Shown here: piece by piece, positions 7,637-15,697 of the stretch
Position numbering within the stretch: the stretch's first letter is position 1
How the letters are laid out: the number at the start of each line of letters is the position of its first letter
Notes under the pieces: generated by a model
The model's database searches: none
The model's input: only the letters and a program-made list of their open reading frames with translations
Told to the model about the DNA's origin: nothing
Assembly: GCA_947253155.1 (NCBI GenBank)
Contig: CAMXYK010000020.1
Location: 1-18,303, forward strand
Length of the DNA: 18,303 nt
From: an uncultured Bifidobacteriaceae bacterium
GTDB lineage: Bacteria > Actinomycetota > Actinomycetes > Actinomycetales > Bifidobacteriaceae
Reading direction: 5' to 3'
Made by a program: the position numbers and the translations under genes

Positions 7637-9427
7637 ATGAAATTCATTGATTTAGTAGGGCGAAAAAGCGCGAAGCGTGCAGTTGCAGCTATTTTGGTTG
7701 TTGCAACCACGATTCCGCTTTGTGCGTGTGGATCTGTGAATAGCGGCAATAGCGCAGGGCATCGCGACGGGCGAATTAATGTAGTTACTACTACAGGCGT
7801 TTTGCGCGATATGGTAGCGAATGTGGCAGGCGATGCTGCAAACGTGAGCGCAATTGTGCCGGATAACGCAGACCCGCACTCCTACGAGCCGCGATTGCGC
7901 TCAATTCGAGACGTTGTGTATGCGGATGTGGCTTTTAGCAACTACATGATGCTTGAGGAACACGGCGTAATTACCGCACTTGACGCGAATTTGCGAAAAG
8001 GCGTGCCGAATGTTGAGCTTGCGGAAGAAAGCGTGAAGCATGCGGCGGATATTATTCCAATGGTTGAAGACGTGTCGTTGGATACTATTTGGCTAGGTCT
8101 TGCTACGGAGCGTATGGCTGCGCAAGTTGGAGAAGAAGCTGCAAATGCGAAATCTGCAAATGCGAAATCTTCTGAAGAAACGCAATCTTCCCAATCTTCA
8201 CAGTCTTCTACATCTTCACAGTCTTCCAAATCTTCTCAGCCTTCCCAATCTTCCCAATCAAATGCGCCATCAACCGTAACAAAAGAAGGACGCGCAACCG
8301 TAATAAAACCTAATGCGTATAACATGAAGCGCTCCGACAGAATCCGCCTAACTGCAACGAAAGTAAAAGGACCTGGAGCACTATTCGCTTACCTTACAGG
8401 CACTTTTGGAAGCGTAGAAACTTACGTAAATTCAGCGAACGGAATTAGCGACGACGATCACGTGGACTTGCCTGCGGACGCGCACACGCACTTAAGTTGG
8501 GCTTTTAGCAAGCCGGGAGAGTACACGCTTGATTGGCATGCGGATATTTTAGATGCTCAAGGCGCAAGAGTTGCAAGCTTAGGCAATACAAGAATGCGTT
8601 TTGCTGTTGGCGTGAATGCGCAGAAAATCGCGAAAAAGCGTGGAGCTCACGTAGTTTTGAATCAAGGCCATGCCGATTTAGCATACGATTTGGCAACTCG
8701 CGGATTTATGTACCGAGTGGATACTTTGCAAGAAAAGCGCTCTGCTACGCCAAAACGCGTGTATTATGCGCCTCGCGATGTGGTTGTGGAAGTGCCGACT
8801 AATGCGCTGAAGGAGATTCCGGCAGAACAAGGGTATCGTTTTTTGGGTGCTGCTCGCGAAAAGTTGTATCAGCTTCCGCAAGCTGTTCTTGGAAAGCATG
8901 TTCACGGCGATATTGACCCGCATTTGTGGCAGTCAGTAAAAAACGGTATTGCATATGTGCGCACAATTGCGGATCGCTTATGCGAAGTAGACCCTAAAAA
9001 TGCTCGTAAATATCGCGCTAATGCGGACCGATATATTAACAAGCTTCTCGACGTAGACGCGTATATGCGCAAAAAAGTTGCGTCAATTCCAAAGGAGCGC
9101 CGTAACTTAGTCACAACGCACGACGCTTTTGCATACTTAGGTAAAGCTTACGGCGTAAATATTGCAGGATTTGTAACAATCAACCCTTCAAGCGAGCCGA
9201 GTGTGCAAGATAGGCGTAGGCTTTCGCAGATTTTGCGAGATTTGGAAATTCCGGCAGTATTTTTGGAGCCGAATTTGATTTCGCGCTCATCCGTGCTTAA
9301 AGAGCTGGCAGCTGAAGCTCATGTGAAAGTTTGCCCAATTTATGGTGACGCTTTTGATGCGAAAGTTAGAACTTACGTGGATATGATGCGAGCGAACGCG
9401 GATTCTTTAGCGAAATGTTTGAAGTGA
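7637..9427 (+). CDS. ABC transporter metal-binding lipoprotein with inserted surface-protein domain
   Basis: A 596-residue solute-binding lipoprotein of the ZnuA/TroA (cluster A-I) family, about twice the usual length. A lipobox-like LCAC puts the lipidated cysteine at C31. The first lobe (about 42-148) contains DPHSYEP with H81. The second (about 420-596) contains H429 (DPHLW), H495 (THDAF) and D571 (YGDAF). This His-His-His-Asp set is typical of zinc-type binding proteins, though manganese or iron cannot be excluded. Between the lobes sits a roughly 270-residue insert made of the same domain as the surface proteins, with its halves swapped. WLGLATE, a Ser/Gln-rich linker and HTHLSWAFSKPGEY (283-296) come first; GHAD (344-347) and KLYQLPQ (409-415) come after. 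It resembles the catalogued 'anchored repeat ABC transporter, substrate-binding protein' family. GGTAAG precedes the ATG. Confidence 0.9.
   Translation: MKFIDLVGRKSAKRAVAAILVVATTIPLCACGSVNSGNSAGHRDGRINVVTTTGVLRDMVANVAGDAANVSAIVPDNADPHSYEPRLRSIRDVVYADVAFSNYMMLEEHGVITALDANLRKGVPNVELAEESVKHAADIIPMVEDVSLDTIWLGLATERMAAQVGEEAANAKSANAKSSEETQSSQSSQSSTSSQSSKSSQPSQSSQSNAPSTVTKEGRATVIKPNAYNMKRSDRIRLTATKVKGPGALFAYLTGTFGSVETYVNSANGISDDDHVDLPADAHTHLSWAFSKPGEYTLDWHADILDAQGARVASLGNTRMRFAVGVNAQKIAKKRGAHVVLNQGHADLAYDLATRGFMYRVDTLQEKRSATPKRVYYAPRDVVVEVPTNALKEIPAEQGYRFLGAAREKLYQLPQAVLGKHVHGDIDPHLWQSVKNGIAYVRTIADRLCEVDPKNARKYRANADRYINKLLDVDAYMRKKVASIPKERRNLVTTHDAFAYLGKAYGVNIAGFVTINPSSEPSVQDRRRLSQILRDLEIPAVFLEPNLISRSSVLKELAAEAHVKVCPIYGDAFDAKVRTYVDMMRANADSLAKCLK
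8141..8254 (+). repeat. 15-bp and 9-bp coding repeats in the binding-protein insert
   Basis: GCAAATGCGAAATCT is repeated at 8141-8155 and 8156-8170. Eight 9-bp units related to CAATCTTCC then run from 8183 to 8254 and encode a Ser/Gln-rich linker. All periods are multiples of three. The linker lies inside the inserted domain, between the WLGLATE segment and the GPG-containing strand. Confidence 0.88.
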
Positions 9428-9454
9428 GTTTTAAGTGAGATTGAAGTGGATGTG
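9422..9454 (+). repeat. 11-bp repeats starting at the stop codon
   Basis: AAGTGA at 9422 contains the stop codon of the binding-protein gene. It recurs at 9433 and, as AAGTGG, at 9444, giving an exact 11-bp period across the 31-bp gap to the ATPase gene. Confidence 0.75.
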
Positions 9455-9458
9455 ACTT

Positions 9459-10247
9459 ATGAATAAAAATATTAGCGAAAATAATACTGTTATTAACGCA
9501 CAAAACTTAAGCGTGTCGTACACAAGCCGAACTGTTGTAAAAAACGTTTCGTTTAGTATTAAAAGCGGCGAGTTCGTGGGATTGCTGGGTGCGAACGGTG
9601 CTGGAAAGACGACTCTTTTCCGCGCAATTATGGGGCTAATTCCTCACTCCGGAAAGCTGGAAGTTAAAGCTCCTAGCGCAGAAGGTGGTAGTGTAAATCC
9701 GCGCGTATCTTACGTAGGTTACGTGCCGCAAAGACACGATATTGCTTGGGATTTTCCGCTTTCTGTGCTCGACGTTGTGATGATGGGCAGGATTCGGCAT
9801 ATTGGTTACGTTCGTCGCGCGAAAAAAGAGGATTATGAGATTGCGCTCGCCTCTCTTGAGCGCACAGGAATGGCTGATTTTCGAGATCGCACAATCGGCG
9901 AGCTTTCGGGCGGCCAGCGTCAGCGCGTGCTGGTTGCGCGAGCACTTGCCGGAGAGCCGCGACTTCTTCTACTTGACGAACCTTTTACCGGACTTGATAT
10001 GCCAACTCAAGAGCTACTTACGAGCCTGTTTTTGGATTTAGCAAAGTCTGGGGAAGCGATTCTTATGAGCTCACACGACATAATCGGCTCAATTAACTCA
10101 TGCTCAAGAATCATGCTTTTTGATGGCACTATTGTTGGCGACGACGCGCCGCAAAATTTGCGAACTGAACAGTGGGTTAGAACTTTCCACGTTGCGCAAG
10201 AAAATCCGCTTATTCAAGCCGTTGAGCGCGTAATCGGGCAGAAATAG
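9459..10247 (+). CDS. Metal ABC transporter ATP-binding protein
   Basis: The ATPase subunit that would power the importer formed with the neighbouring lipoprotein and permease. All ABC motifs are intact over 262 residues: Walker A GANGAGKT (44-51), Q-loop Q91, signature LSGGQ (149-153), Walker B LLLLDE (ending D173-E174), D-loop GLD (178-180) and switch H206 (SSHD). The sequence VPQRHDIAWDFPLSVLDVVMMGR is characteristic of the ZnuC/MntB-like group. The start has only a weak ribosome binding site (AAGTGGATG), suggesting dependence on translation from upstream. The permease gene begins 12 bp after the stop. The gene matches the 'anchored repeat-type ABC transporter ATP-binding subunit' by context; the substrate is inferred to be a divalent metal, most likely zinc. 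Confidence 0.93.
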   Translation: MNKNISENNTVINAQNLSVSYTSRTVVKNVSFSIKSGEFVGLLGANGAGKTTLFRAIMGLIPHSGKLEVKAPSAEGGSVNPRVSYVGYVPQRHDIAWDFPLSVLDVVMMGRIRHIGYVRRAKKEDYEIALASLERTGMADFRDRTIGELSGGQRQRVLVARALAGEPRLLLLDEPFTGLDMPTQELLTSLFLDLAKSGEAILMSSHDIIGSINSCSRIMLFDGTIVGDDAPQNLRTEQWVRTFHVAQENPLIQAVERVIGQK

Positions 10248-10259
10248 AGGTAAAAATAA

Positions 10260-11123
10260 ATGTTATCGCCAATCGAATTTATACAAGACTTAACAAATCC
10301 GGACCTTTGGTTTTTGCTAAAAGCGCTTATTGTAGCTTGCCTTTCGAGCGTAATTTGCGGAGCCGTGGGCTGCTACGTTGTGCTTCGCGGAATGGCGTTT
10401 ATTGGGGATGCTGTCGCGCACTCCGTATTCCCAGGACTTGCAATCGCCTTCGTATTGCAAGGAAATCTGCTATTTGGAGGCGCGCTAGCAGGAGTCGCAA
10501 CCGCGCTAATCGTATCTATTTTTAGCCAAAACCGCAGGCTTCGCGAAGACTCGTTTATTGGCGTATTCTTCGTATCTGCATTCGCGCTCGGAATCGTAAT
10601 AATCTCAAAAGCTTCAGGCTACGCCGGCTCTTTGGAATCCTTCCTATTTGGCTCAATTACAGGCATTCCGGACTCTGATATTGCTGTGGTGGCTGTTACA
10701 GGGCTGATTATTTTGACGCTTTTGAGCATGTTCCATAAAGAGCTTGTGTGCGTGTCGATGGATCGCGAAACTTCGCGCGCAATGGGATTGCCAGTCGCGT
10801 GGTTAGACGGAATGCTGTACGTTTTGGTGGCGATTGCGGTGGTTGTTTCCGTGCAAATTATTGGAAACGTGCTTGTGCTTGCGCTGCTGGTGACTCCTGC
10901 TGCAACTGCGCGACTGCTGACGGATAGGCTATCTAGGATGATGATTTTGGCACCGGTTATTGGTTGCGTTTCGTCGATTGTGGGCATGTATATTTCGTGG
11001 AGTTTTGATACTGCAACAGGCGGTACGATTGTGCTAGTGGCAACGGCGCTTTTTGTGCTCGCGTGGGCATGCTCGCCTAAGCACGGGCTGATTTCAAAGG
11101 CGTGTGTAAAGAAAATAGCGTAA
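10260..11123 (+). CDS. Metal ABC transporter permease (ABC-3 family)
   Basis: An integral membrane permease of 287 residues in the ABC-3 (ZnuB/TroC/MntC-like) family. About eight hydrophobic segments can be read. Family landmarks are VVLRGMAFIGDAVAHSVFPG near residue 40, FLFGSI in mid-protein, SMDRETSRAMGLPV near 165-180, and LVLALLVTPAATARLL near 205-225. The basic C-terminal end (KACVKKIA) should be cytoplasmic. TAGAGG just upstream of the ATG serves as ribosome binding site and overlaps the stop of the ATPase gene, indicating one operon. It completes a single-permease importer with the two preceding genes. No terminator hairpin is evident after it. Confidence 0.93.
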   Translation: MLSPIEFIQDLTNPDLWFLLKALIVACLSSVICGAVGCYVVLRGMAFIGDAVAHSVFPGLAIAFVLQGNLLFGGALAGVATALIVSIFSQNRRLREDSFIGVFFVSAFALGIVIISKASGYAGSLESFLFGSITGIPDSDIAVVAVTGLIILTLLSMFHKELVCVSMDRETSRAMGLPVAWLDGMLYVLVAIAVVVSVQIIGNVLVLALLVTPAATARLLTDRLSRMMILAPVIGCVSSIVGMYISWSFDTATGGTIVLVATALFVLAWACSPKHGLISKACVKKIA

Positions 11124-11124
11124 C

Positions 11125-11157
11125 GCAGGTTTATAGCAGGTTTATAGCAGGTTTATA
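11125..11157. repeat. Three exact 11-bp direct repeats
   Basis: GCAGGTTTATA occurs three times without spacer (11125-11135, 11136-11146, 11147-11157). The repeats start one base after the permease stop codon and end just before the acyltransferase gene. They supply repeated TTTATA/TATAGC promoter-like hexamers, but no regulator can be named. Confidence 0.9.
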
Positions 11158-11177
11158 GCGTGCGGCACAATAGACGT

Positions 11178-12062
11178 ATGGTATCAAAAGGAAAACCTTC
11201 GCCAAGAAGCGCCGTAAAACCACTCAGTGATGAGCAAGTAGAGCGCTTAGCGCACGCACATAACTTAGTTGACCCAACCTACTACTACCCAACAGGCAAA
11301 CGTAAGCCTAACCAAGCAGAAATCAACGCGCAAAATCCTAAAGCTGCCGAAAGACTGCTCGAAGGAACATCGCGCGTATTGCGCTCGCGTTGCAAAGTAA
11401 AGGCGTGGGGATTAGAAAACGTGCCAGAAGAAGGCGTGTTTATTACCGCTTGCACGCACGTTACAATGTTCGACGTTTTTATACCAATGACAGCGCTATT
11501 CCACCAAGGCCGCAGACCGCGTTACATGGCAAAAGCAGAACTCGCACACTGGCCAATCTTAGGCAAATGGTTCCAGCTAGTAGGCATGCAATCTGTGCCG
11601 CGCAGAAGCGGAAAAGCGCGCGAAATTGAGGAAGAATCAATCAAAATCCTCACAAACGGAAGGCCTTTAAGCATTTGGCCAGAAGGCACTTTAACGCGCG
11701 ATCCTAAAAAATGGCCGATGAGCATGAAGCCAGGAATCGGAATTATTGCTCTCGAAGCATCGCGCAGACTAGGGCATCAGATTCCGCTATTTTGCGCGGT
11801 TACGTGGGGTGCTGCAAGCATTAACCACTGGTGGCCGTGGCCGAAGAAAAACGTTGTAATGTGCTATGATACTCAGCTTGATTATGCCGACTTACTTAAG
11901 GGAAGCGAAAATTGGGGGGAGATGCCTCCAATGGAATCTGCTGAAGAGCTTGCTCGTCGTGTGCGCGTGCGCATGACGCAAATTATGGAAGAAATTCGCG
12001 GCGAAAAAGCGCCTGCTGGATATTTCGATTACAGGCAGATGAAACGCGTTACGGAAGAATAA
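11178..12062 (+). CDS. 1-acyl-sn-glycerol-3-phosphate acyltransferase (PlsC family)
   Basis: Acylates lysophosphatidic acid to phosphatidic acid at the membrane during phospholipid synthesis. The 294-residue protein has the acyltransferase HX4D motif (HVTMFD, H94 and D99) and the EGT motif (WPEGTLTRD, E169-T171). These are followed by KPGIGIIALEASRR and a proline/tryptophan-rich C-terminal part. The ATG at 11178 is preferred because the protein then begins MVSKGKPSPRS, which looks like bifidobacterial relatives. An in-frame GTG at 11160 would add MRHNRR. Neither start has a good ribosome binding site. CACAAT (11166-11171) lies 6 nt before the ATG, so a leaderless transcript is conceivable. 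The glycerol-3-phosphate dehydrogenase gene downstream makes the same pathway's precursor. Confidence 0.88.
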   Translation: MVSKGKPSPRSAVKPLSDEQVERLAHAHNLVDPTYYYPTGKRKPNQAEINAQNPKAAERLLEGTSRVLRSRCKVKAWGLENVPEEGVFITACTHVTMFDVFIPMTALFHQGRRPRYMAKAELAHWPILGKWFQLVGMQSVPRRSGKAREIEEESIKILTNGRPLSIWPEGTLTRDPKKWPMSMKPGIGIIALEASRRLGHQIPLFCAVTWGAASINHWWPWPKKNVVMCYDTQLDYADLLKGSENWGEMPPMESAEELARRVRVRMTQIMEEIRGEKAPAGYFDYRQMKRVTEE

Positions 12063-12175
12063 AAAATATACAGAAGAATAAAATAAAGTATCTTTTTAAA
12101 ATCCCGTAAAGCGTCGTGTGTAGAATTACGTAATAGTGTGATTAGTCGCAAATACTAGAAATAGTAAAAAGCAAC

Positions 12176-12214
12176 AAAAGCTATGAAGCTATAAAGCTGT
12201 AAAAGCTATGAAGC
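12176..12214. repeat. 14-bp direct repeat in spacer
   Basis: AAAAGCTATGAAGC occurs at 12176-12189 and 12201-12214, within an A-rich 214-bp spacer (12063-12276) containing further degenerate copies. No convincing promoter or terminator was found in this spacer. TAGAAT at 12121-12126 is the best -10-like hexamer but lacks a -35 partner. Confidence 0.7.
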
Positions 12215-12276
12215 CGCAAAAATAAAGACTAAAGTCGCAAAAAATAAGGATTAAAACCGAAAGGCAAGGCGTAAAC

Positions 12277-13272
12277 ATGAACGTTACGGTGTTGGGTGCT
12301 GGAGCTTGGGGAACTGCGTTTGGACAGGTGCTTGCGGACGCAGGAAATAAAGTAACGATGTGGGCAATAGAGCCGGAAATCGTCGAAGGAATTCGCGACC
12401 ATCATCATAACGCAGTGCGCTTGCCAAGCGTCGAAAAATTGCCGGAAAATATGACTGCAACTGGGGATCGCGCAGAAGCTGTTGCGAACGCGGATATTGT
12501 AGTCGTGGCGATTGCAGCACAGTTTGCTCGCGTTGCGTTAGCAGAATTTGTGGGGCTGATTCCGCAAAATGCGATTGTTGTTTCGCTTATGAAAGGCATT
12601 GAGCGCACAACAGGAAAGCGCATGGACGAAGTCGTGTGCGAAGCATTGAACTTGCCGCGTAACCGTTTTGCTGCACTTTCCGGACCAAACTTAAGCAAGG
12701 AAGTTGCATCTCGCCACCCAGCTGCGGCAGTAGTTGCTTGCGCAGAAAAGTCTCAGGCAGAAGTAGTTGCAAAAGCTTGCTCAAACAGCTACTTTAAAGC
12801 ATTCGTATCAACCGACGTAATCGGCGTAGAAATGTGCGGATCGCTTAAAAACGTTGTTGCACTCGCAGTTGGCATGGCTCGAGGTGCAGGATACGGCGAA
12901 AACACGGCTGCGATGATTGAAACGCGCGGACTCGCAGAATTGACTGCTTTGGGCGTTGCAGAAGGCGCAGATTCGCGCACTTTCGCAGGTCTTGCTGGCT
13001 TTGGTGATTTAGTTGCAACTTGCGGATCTCCACTAAGCCGCAACTATACTTTCGGCGCAAATCTTGGTAAAGGTATGAGCGTTGAAGAAGCAACCGCCGT
13101 AAGCAATGGCGTTGCAGAAGGCGTGCCAACCACAAGCGCAGTTGTGGCAATGGGCAAGCGATTGGGAGTTGCAACTCCGCTCGCAAGCGCAATGGCTCGC
13201 GTGCTGGAAGAAGGAATCTCCTGCCAAGAAATGCTTGCAATGCTTTTCGATGAAGACGTTTGCGAAGAGTAA
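12277..13272 (+). CDS. gpsA: Glycerol-3-phosphate dehydrogenase [NAD(P)+]
   Basis: Reduces dihydroxyacetone phosphate to sn-glycerol-3-phosphate, the backbone for phospholipids, in the cytoplasm. At 331 residues it is full length. The N-terminal Rossmann fold starts with GAGAWGTAFGQ (7-17). LSGPNLSKEVA lies mid-protein. The C-terminal catalytic domain contains GSLKNVVALAVG with the conserved lysine, ENTAAMIETRGLAE, FAGLAGFGDLVATC and SRNYTFG. AAAGGCAAGG upstream serves as ribosome binding site. Its position after the PlsC-type gene fits a glycerolipid pair, although the 214-bp gap leaves co-transcription uncertain. Confidence 0.96.
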   Translation: MNVTVLGAGAWGTAFGQVLADAGNKVTMWAIEPEIVEGIRDHHHNAVRLPSVEKLPENMTATGDRAEAVANADIVVVAIAAQFARVALAEFVGLIPQNAIVVSLMKGIERTTGKRMDEVVCEALNLPRNRFAALSGPNLSKEVASRHPAAAVVACAEKSQAEVVAKACSNSYFKAFVSTDVIGVEMCGSLKNVVALAVGMARGAGYGENTAAMIETRGLAELTALGVAEGADSRTFAGLAGFGDLVATCGSPLSRNYTFGANLGKGMSVEEATAVSNGVAEGVPTTSAVVAMGKRLGVATPLASAMARVLEEGISCQEMLAMLFDEDVCEE

Positions 13273-13288
13273 AAACAAAGCGTTTTTG

Positions 13289-13336
13289 AAAATAATCCGG
13301 AATAATCGAAAATAACTAAAAATAATCCGGAATAAT
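13289..13336. repeat. 18-bp direct repeat in spacer
   Basis: AAAATAATCCGGAATAAT occurs at 13289-13306 and 13319-13336, 30 bp apart. It lies in an AT-rich 109-bp spacer between gpsA and ddl that also carries shorter degenerate copies. Confidence 0.8.
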
Positions 13337-13381
13337 TAAAAAATCTAAAATAATCAAAAATAAAATATATAAAGGAAAAAA

Positions 13382-14524
13382 ATGACGAAAAAGCGTGTAG
13401 TGTTCTTGTATGGCGGTAAAGCAGACGAACATTCGATTTCTTGCATATCTGCTGCTGGAGTGCTCAGTGCTGTAGACGAAAGTCGATTTGAGATTTTGCG
13501 AATTGCAATCACAAAGAAAGGCGAGTGGATTGTTGGTGGCGAAGATCCGCGCAACTTCCGCATGGACGAAGGCGAGCTGCCGGTAATTACAAAAACCGCG
13601 GAAACGCGCGATGTTGTGCTTGACCCAGCAAAGGGAGCTGACGGATTCTTAGTGCGCGAAGCCGACGGTACTCTTACGAGTTTGGGTCATATTGACGCAG
13701 TTTTCCCAGTTCTTCACGGTCCAAACGGCGAAGACGGCACTTTGCAAGGTTTGCTTGAAATGATGCAAGTTCCGTACGTTGGTTGCGGAGTGCTTGCTTC
13801 GGCTGCGTGCATGGATAAGTATTACGCAAAGCAACTTTTTAAAGCTGCCGGAATTAATGTTGCTCCTGGAATTGCACTGGACGCACGAAAGTTTGCAAGC
13901 GACGCGGCAAATCACTTCGACGCGTATGCAAACGAAATTCTTGCGCAAGTTGAAGCAGCAAAACTTGAGTATCCACTTTTTGTAAAGCCAAGCCGAGCAG
14001 GATCTAGCTTTGGAGTTACAAAAGTTGAATCGCGCGACGCTAAAGCTTTAGCAGAAGCCGTTTTTGAAGCTTCGAAGCATGATTGGCGAGTGTTGATAGA
14101 GCAGGGAATTGATGCGCGCGAGATTGAGTGCGCTGTTCTTGCAGCGCGTGACGGCGAAGAGCCGAAAGCAAGCTGGCCTGGAGAAGTTGTGCTCGACAAG
14201 CGCCAGGCTGGTGAAGATCAGTTCTACGATTTTGACAGCAAATACATGGATTCTGCGGCTTCTCACGTGGAAGTTCCAGCGAACTTGCCAGCGGAAACTT
14301 TAGAGCGCGTGCGCAAAACGGCGCTTGCAGCGTTCAAAGCTGTAGACGGACGTGGGCTTAGTCGCGTGGATTCTTTCGTAACTAAAGACGGGCGCGTAAT
14401 TCTTAACGAAATCAACACAATGCCTGGATTTACGCCAATCTCCATGTATCCAAAAGCTTGGGAAGCAACCGGAATAAGCTACAGTGATTTAATCACAAAG
14501 CTTATTGAAGGAGTGCTGGAGTAA
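13382..14524 (+). CDS. ddl: D-alanine--D-alanine ligase
   Basis: Joins two D-alanines using ATP to form the dipeptide at the end of peptidoglycan stems. The 380-residue cytoplasmic ATP-grasp protein has HGPNGEDGTLQG (112-123) in the N-terminal domain. MDKYYAKQLFKAAG and PLFVKPSRAGSSFGV follow in the ATP-binding region. RVDSF and NEINTMPGFTP carry the metal ligands E343 and N345. The omega-loop reads FYDFDSKYMD with K287-Y288. The Lys-Tyr pair is the form associated with D-Ala-D-Ala synthesis, whereas D-Ala-D-lactate ligases typically have Phe, so ordinary vancomycin-sensitive precursors are expected. AAAGGA lies 5 nt before the ATG. The flanking spacers suggest an independent transcript, but no promoter is assigned. 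Confidence 0.96.
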   Translation: MTKKRVVFLYGGKADEHSISCISAAGVLSAVDESRFEILRIAITKKGEWIVGGEDPRNFRMDEGELPVITKTAETRDVVLDPAKGADGFLVREADGTLTSLGHIDAVFPVLHGPNGEDGTLQGLLEMMQVPYVGCGVLASAACMDKYYAKQLFKAAGINVAPGIALDARKFASDAANHFDAYANEILAQVEAAKLEYPLFVKPSRAGSSFGVTKVESRDAKALAEAVFEASKHDWRVLIEQGIDAREIECAVLAARDGEEPKASWPGEVVLDKRQAGEDQFYDFDSKYMDSAASHVEVPANLPAETLERVRKTALAAFKAVDGRGLSRVDSFVTKDGRVILNEINTMPGFTPISMYPKAWEATGISYSDLITKLIEGVLE

Positions 14525-14559
14525 GTAAATCTGGCGCGGAATAGCTACGCAATAAGCTA

Positions 14560-14618
14560 AAGCGGAAGCTGCGAAAAGCTACGAAAAGTGAAAGCGAAAG
14601 CGGAAGCTACGAAAAGCT
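14560..14618. repeat. 21-bp direct repeat in spacer
   Basis: Two 21-bp copies (14560-14580 and 14598-14618), built on AAGCGGAAGCT plus CGAAAAGCT, differ by one base. Between them lie shorter echoes of the same words (GAAAAG, GAAAGCG). They fill most of the 139-bp gap between ddl and the next gene. Confidence 0.8.
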
Positions 14619-14663
14619 AAATATTCGCGAAAGTAATTTCGAAAATAACAAAAAGGAACAGGT

Positions 14664-15665
14664 ATGCAAGATTTGCAAGATTTGCAACATGACGATACGT
14701 ATTTAATGGCACGCAAACGCCAAGGAACTGTTGGCATGTCATTATGCCTGCTGCTAGTTGTGTGGATTGCTATAGCGTACGCTCTCGGCATATGCTACTC
14801 GCTATTTATGCCTAAAAACGTAATCAGCAATTCGCTCGGAACAATGCTAATTTCGGATATTTCGCAATATTTAGTAGCGCTTCCAATAGCAATACTTGTT
14901 ATGCGCAAAGTGCCTATTGTTGAAACCAAACAATTCACAATGAAATTGCGTCAATTTGGCGGATTCTTCGCAGTAAGCATACCAATTATGTACGTTGGAA
15001 ACTTCATTGGAATTGCTTTAGCGCTACTTCTTACTGCCGGAAAAGCAGAAAATCGAGTTTCCGACATCGTTGCTTCCGGAGATTTGTGGGAAACAATTTT
15101 ATTCGTGGTAATTATTGCGCCGATTATGGAAGAATGGCTTTTTAGAAAGCAAATACTTGGGCGTTTGCGCGTGTACGGCGAAAAGCGAGCTATTGTATTC
15201 TCGGCGCTCGTATTTGCGCTATTCCATATGAACATTTTCCAATTCTTCTACGCTTTTGGGCTTGGTCTTGTTTTTGGATACATGTACGTGCGTACGTCTA
15301 AATTGCGCTACAGCATTTTGCTGCATATGCTGGTGAATTTCCAAGGAAGCGTGGTTGCGCTGTGGCTGGAAAAGCAACTGGTGGACGCAAGCGGAAACAT
15401 GATAGACGTCGATAAGCTCACGAATCAGGAATTGTCGAAAATGCCAATTGGTTTCGTGCTAGCTGGAATTTACGGAATGTTTATGCTTGCAATGCTTGTG
15501 ATTGGCATAATTTTGCTGGTTCGCCGCCGCAAGTATTTGGTATTCTTTGACGCGCCAAACGAGCTTTCTAAAAAAGACGGACGCAAATCGCTCTACGGAA
15601 GCATTGGAGTAATAGCATTTTTGATTATTTCTATAATGATGAATGTGCTAATGCTGTTTTCGTGA
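14664..15665 (+). CDS. CPBP family intramembrane metalloprotease
   Basis: A 333-residue polytopic membrane protein of the CPBP/CAAX (Abi) protease family. The three family motifs are present: EEWLFR (E156, E157, R161), FALFHMN with H188, and HMLVNF with H221 and N225. These residues are expected to hold a catalytic zinc within the membrane. Hydrophobic segments lie both before and after the core, including two near the C terminus (about 270-290 and 310-333). The N terminus begins with a DLQDLQ repeat of no known meaning. AAAAGGAACAGG precedes the ATG. Bacterial members have been linked to protein processing and bacteriocin self-immunity, but nothing nearby shows a bacteriocin, so the substrate is unknown. 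The stop codon lies inside an 8-bp tandem repeat. Confidence 0.87.
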   Translation: MQDLQDLQHDDTYLMARKRQGTVGMSLCLLLVVWIAIAYALGICYSLFMPKNVISNSLGTMLISDISQYLVALPIAILVMRKVPIVETKQFTMKLRQFGGFFAVSIPIMYVGNFIGIALALLLTAGKAENRVSDIVASGDLWETILFVVIIAPIMEEWLFRKQILGRLRVYGEKRAIVFSALVFALFHMNIFQFFYAFGLGLVFGYMYVRTSKLRYSILLHMLVNFQGSVVALWLEKQLVDASGNMIDVDKLTNQELSKMPIGFVLAGIYGMFMLAMLVIGIILLVRRRKYLVFFDAPNELSKKDGRKSLYGSIGVIAFLIISIMMNVLMLFS

Positions 15666-15690
15666 TTGCGTGATTGCGTGATTGCGTGAT
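15663..15690. repeat. 8-bp tandem repeat containing the stop codon
   Basis: TGATTGCG is repeated at 15663, 15671 and 15679, with a half copy at 15687. The first TGA is the stop codon of the membrane protease. Copy-number change here would not alter the protein. Confidence 0.9.
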
Positions 15691-15697
15691 TTTCTTG

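Noticed and set aside
11160..11177. GTG start for the PlsC-type gene
   Set aside because: It is possible but adds only MRHNRR right at the edge of the 11-bp repeats and has no better ribosome binding site than the ATG at 11178.
13271..13287. Terminator after gpsA (AAAAAC / GTTTTT)
   Set aside because: The stem is six pairs, almost all A-T, with no further T run, so it is too weak to call.
13382..14524. Vancomycin-resistance type D-Ala-D-Lac ligase
   Set aside because: The omega-loop has Lys-Tyr and not Lys-Phe, and there are no vanH or vanX-like neighbours.
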